Shown here piece by piece: positions 1 to 8,880 of a DNA stretch of 64,000 nucleotides; the first letter of the stretch is position 1, and each line of letters begins with the position of its first letter. A program made the position numbers and the translations under genes. Origin of the DNA: Flavobacterium sp. 245 (lineage in GTDB: Bacteria > Bacteroidota > Bacteroidia > Flavobacteriales > Flavobacteriaceae); assembly GCF_004362055.1 (NCBI RefSeq), contig NZ_SNXB01000012.1, positions 106,564-170,563 of the forward strand. The letters are read 5' to 3'. Below the pieces are notes generated by a model. The model was not told where the DNA came from and made no database searches. It saw only the letters and a list, made by a program, of their open reading frames with translations.

Positions 1-172
1 ATCAATTTTCTTAAGGCTCAAAGATAAAGCCATGGGGATTAAAAAATCTGAATTTCAAAGATAAAAAAATATCCCGTAAAATATCCATTTTGTCAGGTAT
101 TATATCCATTTATGGAATAGTTTATCCTGTTGAAAGGCAGGAACTTCGCTTTGAATTCTAAATATTTCCGCT

Positions 173-742
173 ATGAAAAAGAATAAAATATCCTTTGGAA
201 CTAATTTTTGGTCAGCTTATGAGGCAGGAACTCCATATGATGCTCTGCATGTTTTTTTTGATTTCTCACATCTTGATGAGTATAAACAGATTTTAAGCGA
301 GGTCGCTATATACAGCTACAGGAGGAAGATTTATAAGCAGGATAATCCTTGCCATGTTTTTGTGATTTATACTGCTTTAAGCTCGTTTCTCAAAGTTTGC
401 AACTGTCTGAAAAGAAGAAGCAGGAAATGGCAGGTGAAGGGTTCGGGTGACTACAGTTCAATAGTTCATTTGGCTTCACTAAGTAAAGAAGAGTATAAAA
501 ATCCTTTTAAGGTGTTTCAAAAGGCATTTGAAGAAACATCATTAGAGCAGTTTGAATTCTTTCTTTGTGAAATCGTGCACCTTTCATTGTCTTCGCACGA
601 AGGAGAATCGGATTATGATATTATAACTCCTTATGTCCATTTAATCAAAATGCTGGATGCGGGACAGCTTATCATGGAAAGAGGCATTGAAAAGATTAAA
701 AAAGAGAGGCTGTCTGGGGATATTTTATCCCCTGTCGAATAA
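173..742 (+). CDS. Hypothetical protein, first gene of a mobile-element operon
   Basis: This 189-aa soluble protein is not recognised. It has no signal peptide or membrane segment, is rich in aromatic and charged residues, and has a basic stretch near residues 75-85 (KRRSRKWQ). It is followed after 33 bp by the 538-aa gene and then after 24 bp by a 118-aa gene, all on the same strand, so the three form an operon. The next genes are a serine recombinase and mobilization genes, which suggests cargo of an integrative element. A TAAATATTT sequence lies just before the ATG. No function is proposed. Confidence 0.7.
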   Translation: MKKNKISFGTNFWSAYEAGTPYDALHVFFDFSHLDEYKQILSEVAIYSYRRKIYKQDNPCHVFVIYTALSSFLKVCNCLKRRSRKWQVKGSGDYSSIVHLASLSKEEYKNPFKVFQKAFEETSLEQFEFFLCEIVHLSLSSHEGESDYDIITPYVHLIKMLDAGQLIMERGIEKIKKERLSGDILSPVE

Positions 743-775
743 AACAACCTTTATAAAAACTTCAAAAAACACACT

Positions 776-2392
776 ATGAAAACGCTAGAAAAAATTACAT
801 TTCCAGAACTCGAAAATGAGTATTTGGAGAATATTCTCAGAGAGCTGGTAAATAAGTATAATATTATCCAGCTGTTTTTTACCAGACAAAGTTCGTCTGC
901 TTTCTCAAGCCTTATTGTGAATCTGGACAGCTGTATGGATGTGCAGAAACTCCAGCAGAGTAAATGGGTTAGAAAAGTTAAAGAAAACTTTCAAATCACC
1001 GTATATTTTATCTTTTCTTCAAAGCTTCATCATTATTACTCTTTAGGCGATCCTTTTATTGGATTTTATTGTCGCCAGTCTGCTGTAATCTACGAGAATA
1101 AAGAATTTGAAAACTCAATTTTCACACAATGGGAATGGAAAAAATACAAGAAAAGATTTAATGATTACGAAAATAATTTTTATCACGATCATGAGCTTCA
1201 TAAATGGCAGGTCAAAAATCTCATTTCAGAAAGTGCTTCAAACGCTGTTTTTACTTCTTATTCAAGGCTCGTTGAATATGATCTCCAATACTTGGAAGAA
1301 CTGTACTTAGGAAGTAAATCTGGCTCTGTGACTATAAATGAGAGAATAGCCAGTCTCTCGGCATATATTCCTGTTATTCAAAGATACTTTGTGAAAAGCT
1401 CCAAAGGCAGATATTTTCTTACTGATCTGTTTGAGCAGGCGAAGGAAGCTTCCAGCGATGATGAGGCATTGTATCGTAATGAAATGTTTAAGGCGGTCGG
1501 TGAAGCTGAAGAAAATCTCTGCAATCTTATTGGAGACAGATTGAGTGAACTGAAGAAACTAATAAAAAAAGAATATACAGATAAAAAAGAAGTTTTGTGC
1601 CAGACCGATAATAAGCCTACAATTTCAGTGCTTGATACAGCTGTTCAAGTATTTTTGCAAAGGGCAGAACCAGAACAGATTTATCTGTTTCATGAGACAA
1701 CCAGCAATGATAAAATAATTTATTATCTATTGCTTATTGCCGAAAATGCAGGTAATGAAAAATTAAAACTAATTACCGATTGTTTAAAAAACAAGACAGG
1801 TGGGAAATGTAATTTTGTTCTAATCAGCCACAGCCGTTACTGGATACAGAATAATCTCTATGAATATCAGAGTTTTTTTGAGAAAATCATAAAAGAAAAT
1901 TATCTGATTTATTCATCAAATGAGTATCATCCAGAATTTCACTGGGAAGAACCGCACAAACCTTATTACGGGGACCTTCACCTTTTTTATAAATCGGTAG
2001 AAAAATGTGCGGAGCAGTTTTCTGCAACAGCCCACAACAATGAGGAAAACTACTGTGGGCTGGGTTGTTTATTCGCACAGTTTTTTCTTTCGTTCTGCAG
2101 AACCTATATTTTCGTAAAAACCTATTATATGCCCAATTACTTGTCAAGCAAGACATTGTGGAATTTATGCATTTACGCGGATAATGATATTAAAAAGTAC
2201 AATTATTTACTTGAGACGTTCTGGACAGAAATATTTCCTTATCTGGATGCAAATAGAACTGTTTCTCATGGATTAACAAGGCTTGACGCAGAAAAGGTTT
2301 CTCAGATGGAAATGATTGTCACAAATCTTAGCAACGAACTTCATAAACTGGTAATTGAAGGCGGGCTTTTAAAAATTTATGAGCAGGACTGA
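776..2392 (+). CDS. Possible degenerate nucleotidyltransferase / HEPN-like protein
   Basis: This is a 538-aa cytoplasmic protein, second in a three-gene operon. The N-terminal part (residues 1-110, opening with a helix rich in LENEYLENILRELV and then beta-rich IIQLFFTR) and a repeat-like stretch around 285-385 (IYLFHETTSNDK, CNFVLISHSRYW) resemble the paired nucleotidyltransferase-like segments of Bacteroidetes HEPN proteins. The C-terminal 400-480 region (KSVEKCAEQFS ... FAQFFLSFCRTYIFVKTYYMP) resembles a helical HEPN bundle. No classical GSxxxGxxxxxSDxD nucleotidyltransferase motif or clear RxxxxxH HEPN ribonuclease motif is visible, so an enzymatic role is doubtful. The assignment rests on remembered family resemblance, not a search. 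HEPN/NT pairs often act in toxin-antitoxin or defence functions, but that is only inference here. Confidence 0.6.
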   Translation: MKTLEKITFPELENEYLENILRELVNKYNIIQLFFTRQSSSAFSSLIVNLDSCMDVQKLQQSKWVRKVKENFQITVYFIFSSKLHHYYSLGDPFIGFYCRQSAVIYENKEFENSIFTQWEWKKYKKRFNDYENNFYHDHELHKWQVKNLISESASNAVFTSYSRLVEYDLQYLEELYLGSKSGSVTINERIASLSAYIPVIQRYFVKSSKGRYFLTDLFEQAKEASSDDEALYRNEMFKAVGEAEENLCNLIGDRLSELKKLIKKEYTDKKEVLCQTDNKPTISVLDTAVQVFLQRAEPEQIYLFHETTSNDKIIYYLLLIAENAGNEKLKLITDCLKNKTGGKCNFVLISHSRYWIQNNLYEYQSFFEKIIKENYLIYSSNEYHPEFHWEEPHKPYYGDLHLFYKSVEKCAEQFSATAHNNEENYCGLGCLFAQFFLSFCRTYIFVKTYYMPNYLSSKTLWNLCIYADNDIKKYNYLLETFWTEIFPYLDANRTVSHGLTRLDAEKVSQMEMIVTNLSNELHKLVIEGGLLKIYEQD

Positions 2393-2416
2393 TTTGGTAA
2401 AATTAATTTAAGAATA

Positions 2417-2773
2417 ATGGCTATGGAGACAGATGAAATTAGAAAATTGGAAAAAATCGGAGTGTTAAGCGAAAGGCTGCTTAATACTCTGAAACCAGCC
2501 GAGGATAAAAGAGGAATGTATAACGCAGAGATCAGGATATACGATTATTATGAACTTGTTTCCATTATAAGGAATCTGATGAAGCTCTGCATAATCGCTT
2601 TAGACAGGGACAGCGCAGAAGTTCCTCCAACAATTCAAAACCAGAATATTGATGTCGGGCTAATACTGGGAGTTGCACTTCAGTTATTTCCGATTGATGA
2701 ATTTGAACTTATAAACGAAATTAGTGATTTATACCATTGCCAGAAAGGTGAAACTATAGTTGATTCTAAATAG
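2417..2773 (+). CDS. Hypothetical protein, last gene of the operon
   Basis: This 118-aa acidic, mostly helical protein is not recognised. It starts 24 bp after the preceding stop, so it is probably co-transcribed with the two genes before it. A second in-frame ATG occurs at codon 3 (MAMETDE), so the start may be slightly later. There is no signal peptide or membrane helix. Its constant company with an NT/HEPN-like protein would fit a partner role, but nothing in the sequence shows it. Confidence 0.6.
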   Translation: MAMETDEIRKLEKIGVLSERLLNTLKPAEDKRGMYNAEIRIYDYYELVSIIRNLMKLCIIALDRDSAEVPPTIQNQNIDVGLILGVALQLFPIDEFELINEISDLYHCQKGETIVDSK

Positions 2774-2925
2774 CAAAAAACGTTTCATGTACATATTATG
2801 TCCATGAAAATAAGACGAGAGAGCTTTATCTTTGTTTGAATTTAAAAGAACATTCTTGGGCTTTCACAGGTATATTTTACTTATCAAAGCCAGAATATTA
2901 ACTCATATCTTTACAAATATCCCCA

Positions 2926-2975
2926 CCATATTTTGAACGGGATAAATTAAAAAAAGTGTTTTAAATTTATAGCGC
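2926..2975 (+). promoter_or_regulatory. Promoter with 16-bp element motif, upstream of recombinase operon
   Basis: The motif CCATATTTTGAACGGG at 2926-2941 contains a TTG that lies 26 nt before TAAATTTA, a match to the Bacteroidetes -7 element TAnnTTTG. The same 16 bases with the same 26-nt spacing to TATCTTTG occur at 9056-9097 before another element gene. The conserved block extends beyond a bare -33 TTG, so it may include an operator. The first downstream start codon is about 50 nt away, as at the second site. Confidence 0.55.
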
Positions 2976-3019
2976 AGAGTGATTGTTGAACAAAAAAGAC
3001 CAGTGATGGTCTTTTTTTA

Positions 3020-3307
3020 ATGAAGAGGAATTTTATAATGAAAAACGGAGCAACGGATGAGAAGAGAAGAATCACCCGAGGAAAAACTTTTGTAAATTTA
3101 CAAATTGAAAAACAGGGGGTTAGGTTTGATGAAAGAGAAAGGATTGTTTGTGATGCAGAAAAAAAGCCCAAAACGAATGAAGGGAAATTAACAATTGAAG
3201 AATTAAGAAGATGCAGAGGTTTTGAAGAAATTTCAGAATCAGATGGAAATGAAATAATTGAAAGCTTATTTCAATTAGCGATGATAGTTTATAATTTTAA
3301 AATGTAA
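3020..3307 (+). CDS. Small hypothetical protein preceding the recombinase
   Basis: This is a 95-aa charged protein (an alternative start is the ATG at 3038, MKNGATDEK). The C-terminal part (KLTIEELRRCRGFEEIS... to the end) is more regular and likely folded. It ends 4 bp before the recombinase ATG, so the two are translationally close and share the promoter at 2926-2975. Small accessory proteins just upstream of element recombinases can be directionality or regulatory factors, but no helix-turn-helix is obvious and that role is inference only. Confidence 0.6.
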   Translation: MKRNFIMKNGATDEKRRITRGKTFVNLQIEKQGVRFDERERIVCDAEKKPKTNEGKLTIEELRRCRGFEEISESDGNEIIESLFQLAMIVYNFKM

Positions 3308-3311
3308 AATT

Positions 3312-4964
3312 ATGGGAATTGAAAGTTTTAAAAAATTTCAAAAAGAGAAATTGGCCCAAAGAGCTGAGGTAAAAGAAATCTGGGGTTATACTAGAGTAAG
3401 TTCCAAATTACAGCTGGTAAACAACAGCCTTGAAGAACAGCGTATAGAAATAATACAATTTGCTTCTAAAAATGGATATACACTCAAAAACATACTTGGA
3501 GGCACTTACGAAAGCGCATCGGGGGATTTTACCAGAAAAGAGTTTACAAGATTATTAGAAGAGGTTAAAAGCGCAAAGCAGAAACCTTTTGCAATCGCGA
3601 TAAAATTTATCAGCAGGTTTTCCAGAACGGGAGGCAACGCTATAACTATTGTTCATGAACTGGTGGATAAACTAGGCGTGCATTTAATTGAAACTTCTTC
3701 AGGACTGTGTACTAATGATGAATACAGTAAACTTGATATTTACAGCAAGCTTTTAGACGCCAGAAGGGAAAACATGGACAGGCTTGAAAAAACAATTCCA
3801 GGCATGAAAGCACTGCTCCGATCAGGAAACTGGCTTGGCAAAGCCCCCAGAGGTTATACAATGAGAGGAAAGAAAGTAGGAGATTATTCTTTAATGCAGG
3901 AGAAGCAGTCCATTACGATAAATTTGGAGGGAGAGATTTTAAAAAAAGCTTGGAAATGGAAGCTTGCAGGAGAGAGGGATTTTGTAATAAGAGAGAAACT
4001 CGCAAAGCTGAATTTAAATATTACAAAACAATCGCTTGGCTCTATGTGGCGCAATCCTTTTTACTGCGGAATATCGGTTAATGCACTGCTTGAAGAGCCA
4101 GTTAAAGGAAACTGGACAGGATTAGTAAGTGAGGAAGATTTTCTGAAAGTTGACGCGATGCTCTCCGAAAGTAAAGTGCCAGTTAAAGAATACTCCAAAA
4201 GCAAGATCAATGAGTTCAGACCATTGACAGGTTTTTTAAGATGCGAATGCGGATGCCTTCTCACAAGTTACGTGGTAAGAAAAAAGAATGCGCATTACTA
4301 TAAATGTCAGAAATGCAGAAATGCCAGTTTTAATGCATTGACCACCTCACATTCAAAAACAGAAGGATTGAATGATTCTTTTGAAAAACTGTTATCAAAA
4401 TATACATTAAGTTCTCAATTTATAGAACCTTTTAAATTTCAGCTGAATAAACTTTTTGAGATTGTGGAAAATGAAGGCAGGGAAGAGATAAAAGGTCTGC
4501 TTGCAAGGAAAAAAGATTTAGAATCGAAAATTGAAAATCTGGATAAACGCTATTTTGACAATCCGAATTTTGGGGATGAAAAATACAATAGATACTCACT
4601 TCAGTTTGATATGGAATTAAAGGATGTTGATCTTCAGATTGCCTCAAATAAAAAAATAATATCTAACCACAGCAGACATATTGATAAAGTGGTCGAAAAG
4701 GTTACAAATATCAATAAATACTGGAGAGAAGGAGATATTGACAGTAAAATAAGAATCCAGAATTTAGTATTTCCAGAAGGATTGTCAATTAGGGCTGAAA
4801 ACAGGGAATATCTAACCGGAAGAGTAAACTCTATTTTTGGCTTAGTATCAACGTTTACTGGTATTGACAGAGGTAATAAAAAACAAAAAACCCATCAAAA
4901 AGTTGATGGGTTATTCTCTGTAGCGGGAACACGACTCGAGTCTCTATCCTTTAAATCTCATTAA
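3312..4964 (+). CDS. Large serine recombinase (site-specific integrase)
   Basis: This 550-aa protein has the layout of large serine recombinases. The N-terminal resolvase domain has the motif GYTRVSS with the catalytic serine at about residue 30 (YxRVS), followed by the conserved arginine region FISRFSRTGGNA near residue 100. A Recombinase domain (GKAPRGYTM, about 175-290) follows, then a zinc-ribbon CxC...CxxC (RCECGCLL ... YKCQKC, about 311-340), and a coiled-coil segment (about 380-470). Such enzymes integrate and excise mobile elements through a phosphoserine intermediate. The last 25 or so codons overlap a minus-strand terminator hairpin and a tRNA-like 3' fragment, so the natural C-terminus may have been replaced at an integration junction. 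It is preceded by a 95-aa protein in the same operon. Confidence 0.93.
   Translation: MGIESFKKFQKEKLAQRAEVKEIWGYTRVSSKLQLVNNSLEEQRIEIIQFASKNGYTLKNILGGTYESASGDFTRKEFTRLLEEVKSAKQKPFAIAIKFISRFSRTGGNAITIVHELVDKLGVHLIETSSGLCTNDEYSKLDIYSKLLDARRENMDRLEKTIPGMKALLRSGNWLGKAPRGYTMRGKKVGDYSLMQEKQSITINLEGEILKKAWKWKLAGERDFVIREKLAKLNLNITKQSLGSMWRNPFYCGISVNALLEEPVKGNWTGLVSEEDFLKVDAMLSESKVPVKEYSKSKINEFRPLTGFLRCECGCLLTSYVVRKKNAHYYKCQKCRNASFNALTTSHSKTEGLNDSFEKLLSKYTLSSQFIEPFKFQLNKLFEIVENEGREEIKGLLARKKDLESKIENLDKRYFDNPNFGDEKYNRYSLQFDMELKDVDLQIASNKKIISNHSRHIDKVVEKVTNINKYWREGDIDSKIRIQNLVFPEGLSIRAENREYLTGRVNSIFGLVSTFTGIDRGNKKQKTHQKVDGLFSVAGTRLESLSFKSH
4877..4912 (-). terminator. Minus-strand intrinsic terminator inside the recombinase 3' end
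   Basis: A perfect 10-bp stem (AACCCATCAA at 4889-4898 and TTGATGGGTT at 4903-4912) with a 4-nt loop is followed on the minus strand by a T-rich run (complement of 4877-4888). It cannot serve the plus-strand recombinase, which it lies inside. It fits as the terminator of the tRNA-like relic immediately upstream on the minus strand. Confidence 0.7.
4919..4947 (-). other. tRNA 3'-end-like relic (possible att core)
   Basis: Read on the minus strand this segment contains CTCGAGTCGTGTTCCCGCTA, which resembles the T-loop and acceptor 3' end of Bacteroidetes tRNA genes (TCGAGTC...TGTTCCCGCTA). It is directly followed by a terminator with a minus-strand T run, the expected order for a tRNA gene end. 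No D-arm or anticodon arm can be folded beyond about 4947. It may be the remnant left at an attachment site or a decayed tRNA. The T-stem is imperfect, so this is not a functional tRNA. Confidence 0.45.
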
Positions 4965-5063
4965 ATCATACAAAATCAAACGACAACTAATTAATGCTCC
5001 CATTCAAATAAACTAACCACTCCAACCAGCCTCCCTCTTACCGGCTAAAACCATACTAAATAA

Positions 5064-5098
5064 AGCCTGCCGTATCAAAACACTGCAGGCTTTTTTTT
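5064..5098 (+). terminator. Intrinsic terminator after the recombinase gene
   Basis: The 7-bp stem AGCCTGC/GCAGGCT (5064-5070 and 5085-5091) is followed by eight T on the plus strand. It lies between the plus-strand recombinase and the end of minus-strand mobC and most likely ends recombinase transcription; with the A-rich left flank it may also slow mob transcripts. Confidence 0.7.
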
Positions 5099-5153
5099 CA
5101 ATCAATAAACTGCTCCCAGAAAAAAGAACAAATTCCCGCCCGCAGCAAAAACA

Positions 5154-7130
5154 TCACTTCTTTACAATCAGATAAGACAGCGCCGGATCCTGCAGCAGCC
5201 GCTGCATCTCGCTATAGATAATATCCTGCACATCGCGCCTAATCTGGCTGAAGTTCTGCTGGATCATAGCATTATCGAGTTTTCTCACCGGAGGTATTTC
5301 CTTATAGCTTTCGTCTTCTTTCCCAAGCGCCTCATGGTCGTTTACAATTTCGCAGTGGAAGGTCTTCAGACGGATCCTGCACTGCGGATCATCGGCTGTC
5401 ATGCCCACAAACTCCCCAGAGCTCAATGAAGAAATCTTCGAAGGCGGAACGGCCGCTTCGAGCTGTCTTGATCTGCTTATCGACGTATCGGAGCTGTTAA
5501 TGGAAATACTCTCGCGGTCCTGCATGATTTTGCCGAAACGCTCCGAGAGCTGTTTGGCCGTATCCCCTGTCACCTGTCCCGAGATAATATTTCCCGTGAT
5601 GTTCATAATGACATCGGCCTGCTCGCGTCCGTAATCTTTGCGCAGCTGGCTGAAGTCCTGCACCCCAAGACAGGTGCTTACCTTGTTGCTTCTGGCCGTG
5701 GCAATCAGGCTGTCCATATTATTGAGATAAATAGTAGGGAACTCATCAAAAATAAGGCTCGATTTGAGCTTTCCTTTTTTATTGACCAGTTTCACCAGCC
5801 GGTTCACATACAGCGATAATACCGCACCGTAAATCTGTATTTTCTGCGGGTTGTTTCCCATGCAGATAATCTTGGGTTCCAACGGATTATTGATATCCAG
5901 GGTAAAATCATTTCCAGAGAGCACATAATACAATTGCGGGGAGGACAGCCTGGCCATGGCTACCTTGGCTGAAGCTATCTGTCCTTCCAGCTGCTCCATC
6001 GCATCATTGAGATAGGCATTGATAAAAGGGTTGATAAGTACCTCGATCTCCTTGTCTGTGCGCAGCAGCGTAAAGAGACTGTCATAGTCGGCCTGCATGA
6101 GCTCGATGACATGCGGCAGGGTACAGAATTCCCCGTCCTTGTAGCGTCTGAGATACCAGATGACAGCCGATAAAAAATTGATCGGTGACTCCACAAAAAA
6201 GTCTCCCTGGCGTTTGATCCATTCGCGGTTGAGTCCCATCAGTATGGTTCTGGCAGACTCCGAAGCATCGGTGATGTCTTCCATACTCTGTGGATCCAGC
6301 GGATTGCAGCGGTGCATGATGTTATCAAAATTAATAAAATAACATTTGGGCTCAACGGCATACACCTGCTTGTATTTTTCAAAAGTATTGTAGACAATTT
6401 TGGAAAGGTCATCGTATTTAAAATCATACACAAACATGCTGAAGCCTTTGGCAATGTGCTGGGTAATGACATGGCGGATGACAAAGTAGGATTTACCCGA
6501 ACCCGGGGTGCCCAAAACCAAAAGCCCGCGAAACGGATTGATGATATTAATCCAACTTTTTCGAAGCTTGTTTTTTAAATAATACTGCGCCGGCAGGTTG
6601 ATGGAATATTCATTTTCCAAGAGGCGTTCTTCCTGGGGAAAGGTTTCATTTTCACTGTTGAAAATATCTATGGCAGAGAGCCTGCTGCGGATCAGACGCG
6701 AGAGCAGTGTCCCGCCTGAAAGCACCAGCAGAAAGCCTGCCGAAGCTGCCAGCATATAAACAGCTGCAGCATACTGAACCTCAGCAGCCAACAACAGCAA
6801 CAGCCCGCTTAAAAAGTACAGCAGCAGTCCCAAAACCATCCGGCGAAGTGCCGTGGCAAACTGCAGTTTTTCATCCTTTTTTCCCTTCGCCCCCAGCAGT
6901 GAAATCAAAAGCAGTCCGAGCGCCGCGCACTTGGAAATGTAAAAATTTCCAAAGAGTCCTGTACTGTACACCGAACCCAGGATTTTATCTCCCAGCGGCC
7001 CAGTAAAATTCAATGCCTTAAAAGCTTCATAACAGTAATAGTAAAAATGCCCAAGCAGCAAAAGGATGCTGATGAGCCTTGTCATATCGAGTATTTTTCT
7101 CAGTGCCTGTTCGTTTTCCCCTGTCTGCAT
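5154..7130 (-). CDS. mobC: MobC, TraG/VirD4-type coupling ATPase
   Basis: This 658-aa protein is the type IV coupling protein of Bacteroidetes mobilizable and conjugative elements. Several hydrophobic helices (about residues 17-35, 65-80, 95-145) anchor it in the inner membrane. A Walker A motif GTPGSGKS lies near residue 207, followed by the YDFKYDD segment, and a Walker-B-like region LIFDEFPT occurs around residue 460. The C-terminal TraM-recognition-like part carries GNIISGQVTGDTAKQLSERFG. It couples the relaxase-DNA complex to the secretion channel. It lies 30 bp downstream of mobB on the same strand, so mobA-mobB-mobC form an operon. No channel (tra) genes are in the window, so the element may depend on others for the pore. 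Confidence 0.93.
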   Translation of the reverse strand: MQTGENEQALRKILDMTRLISILLLLGHFYYYCYEAFKALNFTGPLGDKILGSVYSTGLFGNFYISKCAALGLLLISLLGAKGKKDEKLQFATALRRMVLGLLLYFLSGLLLLLAAEVQYAAAVYMLAASAGFLLVLSGGTLLSRLIRSRLSAIDIFNSENETFPQEERLLENEYSINLPAQYYLKNKLRKSWINIINPFRGLLVLGTPGSGKSYFVIRHVITQHIAKGFSMFVYDFKYDDLSKIVYNTFEKYKQVYAVEPKCYFINFDNIMHRCNPLDPQSMEDITDASESARTILMGLNREWIKRQGDFFVESPINFLSAVIWYLRRYKDGEFCTLPHVIELMQADYDSLFTLLRTDKEIEVLINPFINAYLNDAMEQLEGQIASAKVAMARLSSPQLYYVLSGNDFTLDINNPLEPKIICMGNNPQKIQIYGAVLSLYVNRLVKLVNKKGKLKSSLIFDEFPTIYLNNMDSLIATARSNKVSTCLGVQDFSQLRKDYGREQADVIMNITGNIISGQVTGDTAKQLSERFGKIMQDRESISINSSDTSISRSRQLEAAVPPSKISSLSSGEFVGMTADDPQCRIRLKTFHCEIVNDHEALGKEDESYKEIPPVRKLDNAMIQQNFSQIRRDVQDIIYSEMQRLLQDPALSYLIVKK

Positions 7131-7160
7131 GGCGCTAAATTTTAATTATTTTATTTAAAA

Positions 7161-8456
7161 TCAATTCCTGTCCGCAGCACCTTTTCTTCTGCTTTTCCTG
7201 CGCCTTGCCTTAAACTTTCCAGCCACATAATCTCCCTGCCATTCGGGCTTGAATAGTTCCTCCAGCACCTTCACCGAAATACCATCTGAAGCGCTTTCCA
7301 AAGTGCTTTCCAAAGCAGTTTCTTTCGGCTCTTGAGAAGCCGTCTGCGGGACTATTCCATCCCCTGAAACCTCTGCTGCTTTGGTAGTAGTGCCGCAGCG
7401 TTCGAGCATCCCTTTGGCGCTGTAGTTTTTCCCCAGCGCACTGCCGTTCAAAACACATTTGGCGAGATGATCCACATAGGTTATTCCATAAACCTGTCCC
7501 CCGGCACTTTTTCGCAAAACCACATCGATACCTTCTTTGTGCAGCTGGGAAACCAGCTTTTCCAGATCCATGTCGCGACGCAGCAAAGCGCCGTCCACAG
7601 CGCTTCTGATCCTGTTCTTTTCAAATACCTTCTCACTACTGTTCAGCGCATATCGACGCTCTAAAAAAGCAAGCGTGGGTTTCATCGCAAAATCACTTGC
7701 CTTTATAGGAACTCCCGTGGCTTTCCCATCCTTGTCCAGGATGTGGTACACCAGTCCCCCGGTCTTAAAAATCCTCGAATCTTCACTCCCCCTGTCGGCC
7801 CTTATATTGTACAGCTGCAGCACGGCATTGAGCTCTGAAAGCGAGCTGTATTTATAATGTAAAAGCACTGCATTAAGCACCCCTGACATGGCTTTTTTAG
7901 ACTCGGATCTGCCATATAAAACCCTGCCTGCCCAGGCAGGTTTTACAAAAGGAATCTCTTCCATCACCCTGCCCTGCGCCGGCACCAATCTGAACTCTTT
8001 TTCGATTTCTTTTCTGGCTTTTTCAGACTGGTTTTTCCCGATGTTCTGCATGTCGATCCGCGAACCGTCATGCCAGACTTTTATGGAGACGAGATGGATG
8101 TGTGGATGTCCTGCATCATCATGCCGGTAAACCAGATAAGGCTGCTCCCCGAAGCCTATCTTTTCCATATACGCGCCGGCTATCCGCAGGAGCTTTTCTG
8201 TGGAATAATTCTCAGAGGGATGAAAGTTTAAAGAGATGTGCACGCTGTTTCTTTTTACATTACCATTCAGCGCATTCTGATGCAGCAGCCTGCCAAGTTT
8301 CATAGCCTGATTCAGGCTTTCGGCCGGGGCAGGATAATTGCCTTCCCCGATACACTCCGCGACACCCTCTTTGACCTTATTTTCGTTGTAGCTCAAAATG
8401 CTCCGCACCGAATATCCTGTATTTATGACTGCAACCATTTTTCTGTAATTTTCCAT
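7161..8456 (-). CDS. mobB: MobB, relaxase/mobilization nuclease
   Basis: This 431-aa relaxase nicks the transfer origin and pilots the strand. It has the MOB relaxase domain in the first 250 residues. Motif I, SILSYNENKV (about residues 18-27), carries the likely catalytic tyrosine, and motif III, HDDAGHPHIHLVSIKV (about residues 109-124), provides the metal-binding histidines. The C-terminal 100 residues are low-complexity and basic (KARRRKSRRKGA). It overlaps mobA by 34 bp, consistent with coupled translation, and precedes mobC by 30 bp. A candidate oriT sits just upstream of mobA. Confidence 0.94.
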   Translation of the reverse strand: MENYRKMVAVINTGYSVRSILSYNENKVKEGVAECIGEGNYPAPAESLNQAMKLGRLLHQNALNGNVKRNSVHISLNFHPSENYSTEKLLRIAGAYMEKIGFGEQPYLVYRHDDAGHPHIHLVSIKVWHDGSRIDMQNIGKNQSEKARKEIEKEFRLVPAQGRVMEEIPFVKPAWAGRVLYGRSESKKAMSGVLNAVLLHYKYSSLSELNAVLQLYNIRADRGSEDSRIFKTGGLVYHILDKDGKATGVPIKASDFAMKPTLAFLERRYALNSSEKVFEKNRIRSAVDGALLRRDMDLEKLVSQLHKEGIDVVLRKSAGGQVYGITYVDHLAKCVLNGSALGKNYSAKGMLERCGTTTKAAEVSGDGIVPQTASQEPKETALESTLESASDGISVKVLEELFKPEWQGDYVAGKFKARRRKSRRKGAADRN

Positions 8457-8830
8457 GTCATTTCCTGGATCTGCTCCACCTGGTACAGCAGCCTTTCACG
8501 CTGTGCTGCGGTGCTTAAAATCCACTGCCTGAACTCCGGGATCTGCTTTATACCATACAGTTTTTTAACGCTCTGGTTAAAGTTATTTCCAAGGGCCGTG
8601 AGCTCCTTTCTCAGACGGATGTATTCGAGCATAAATTCGTCAAGTGATGTATCCCGGTGCCTGACCGTTACAGGCTTATGCAAAAGGCAGTTTCTGAGGT
8701 ATTCGCTCATCTGCCTGCAGGCTGTCGCTTTGAATCTTCTTTCCAGCGCCGCATATTCGGCAGTGGTAAAGCGCACCGCGGCGATGCGCGTTCTGTTTAA
8801 AATTTCTTTTTCCATCTTCTTTCCCATCAT
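8423..8830 (-). CDS. mobA: MobA, relaxosome accessory DNA-binding protein
   Basis: This is a 135-aa protein of the bacterial mobilization (MobC/MobA-like) accessory family. The N-terminal part (IAAVRFTTAEYAALERRFKAT) looks like a ribbon-helix-helix DNA-binding fold, followed by SEYLRNCLL and the family-typical ELTALGNNFNQSVKKL segment near residues 75-92. It would bind the transfer origin and help MobB. Two in-frame ATGs open the gene (MMGKKMEKE), so the start may be 3 or 15 bp later. It overlaps mobB by 34 bp and is first in the mob operon. Confidence 0.88.
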   Translation of the reverse strand: MMGKKMEKEILNRTRIAAVRFTTAEYAALERRFKATACRQMSEYLRNCLLHKPVTVRHRDTSLDEFMLEYIRLRKELTALGNNFNQSVKKLYGIKQIPEFRQWILSTAAQRERLLYQVEQIQEMTWKITEKWLQS

Positions 8831-8880
8831 CTTTATGTTTTCTTTCCAGTTTCTTTTTTACTTCTTTTCCTTCCGGTTTC

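Noticed and set aside
4919..4947. Functional tRNA gene
   Set aside because: Only the 3' part is recognisable; no D-arm or anticodon arm can be found and the T-stem is imperfect.
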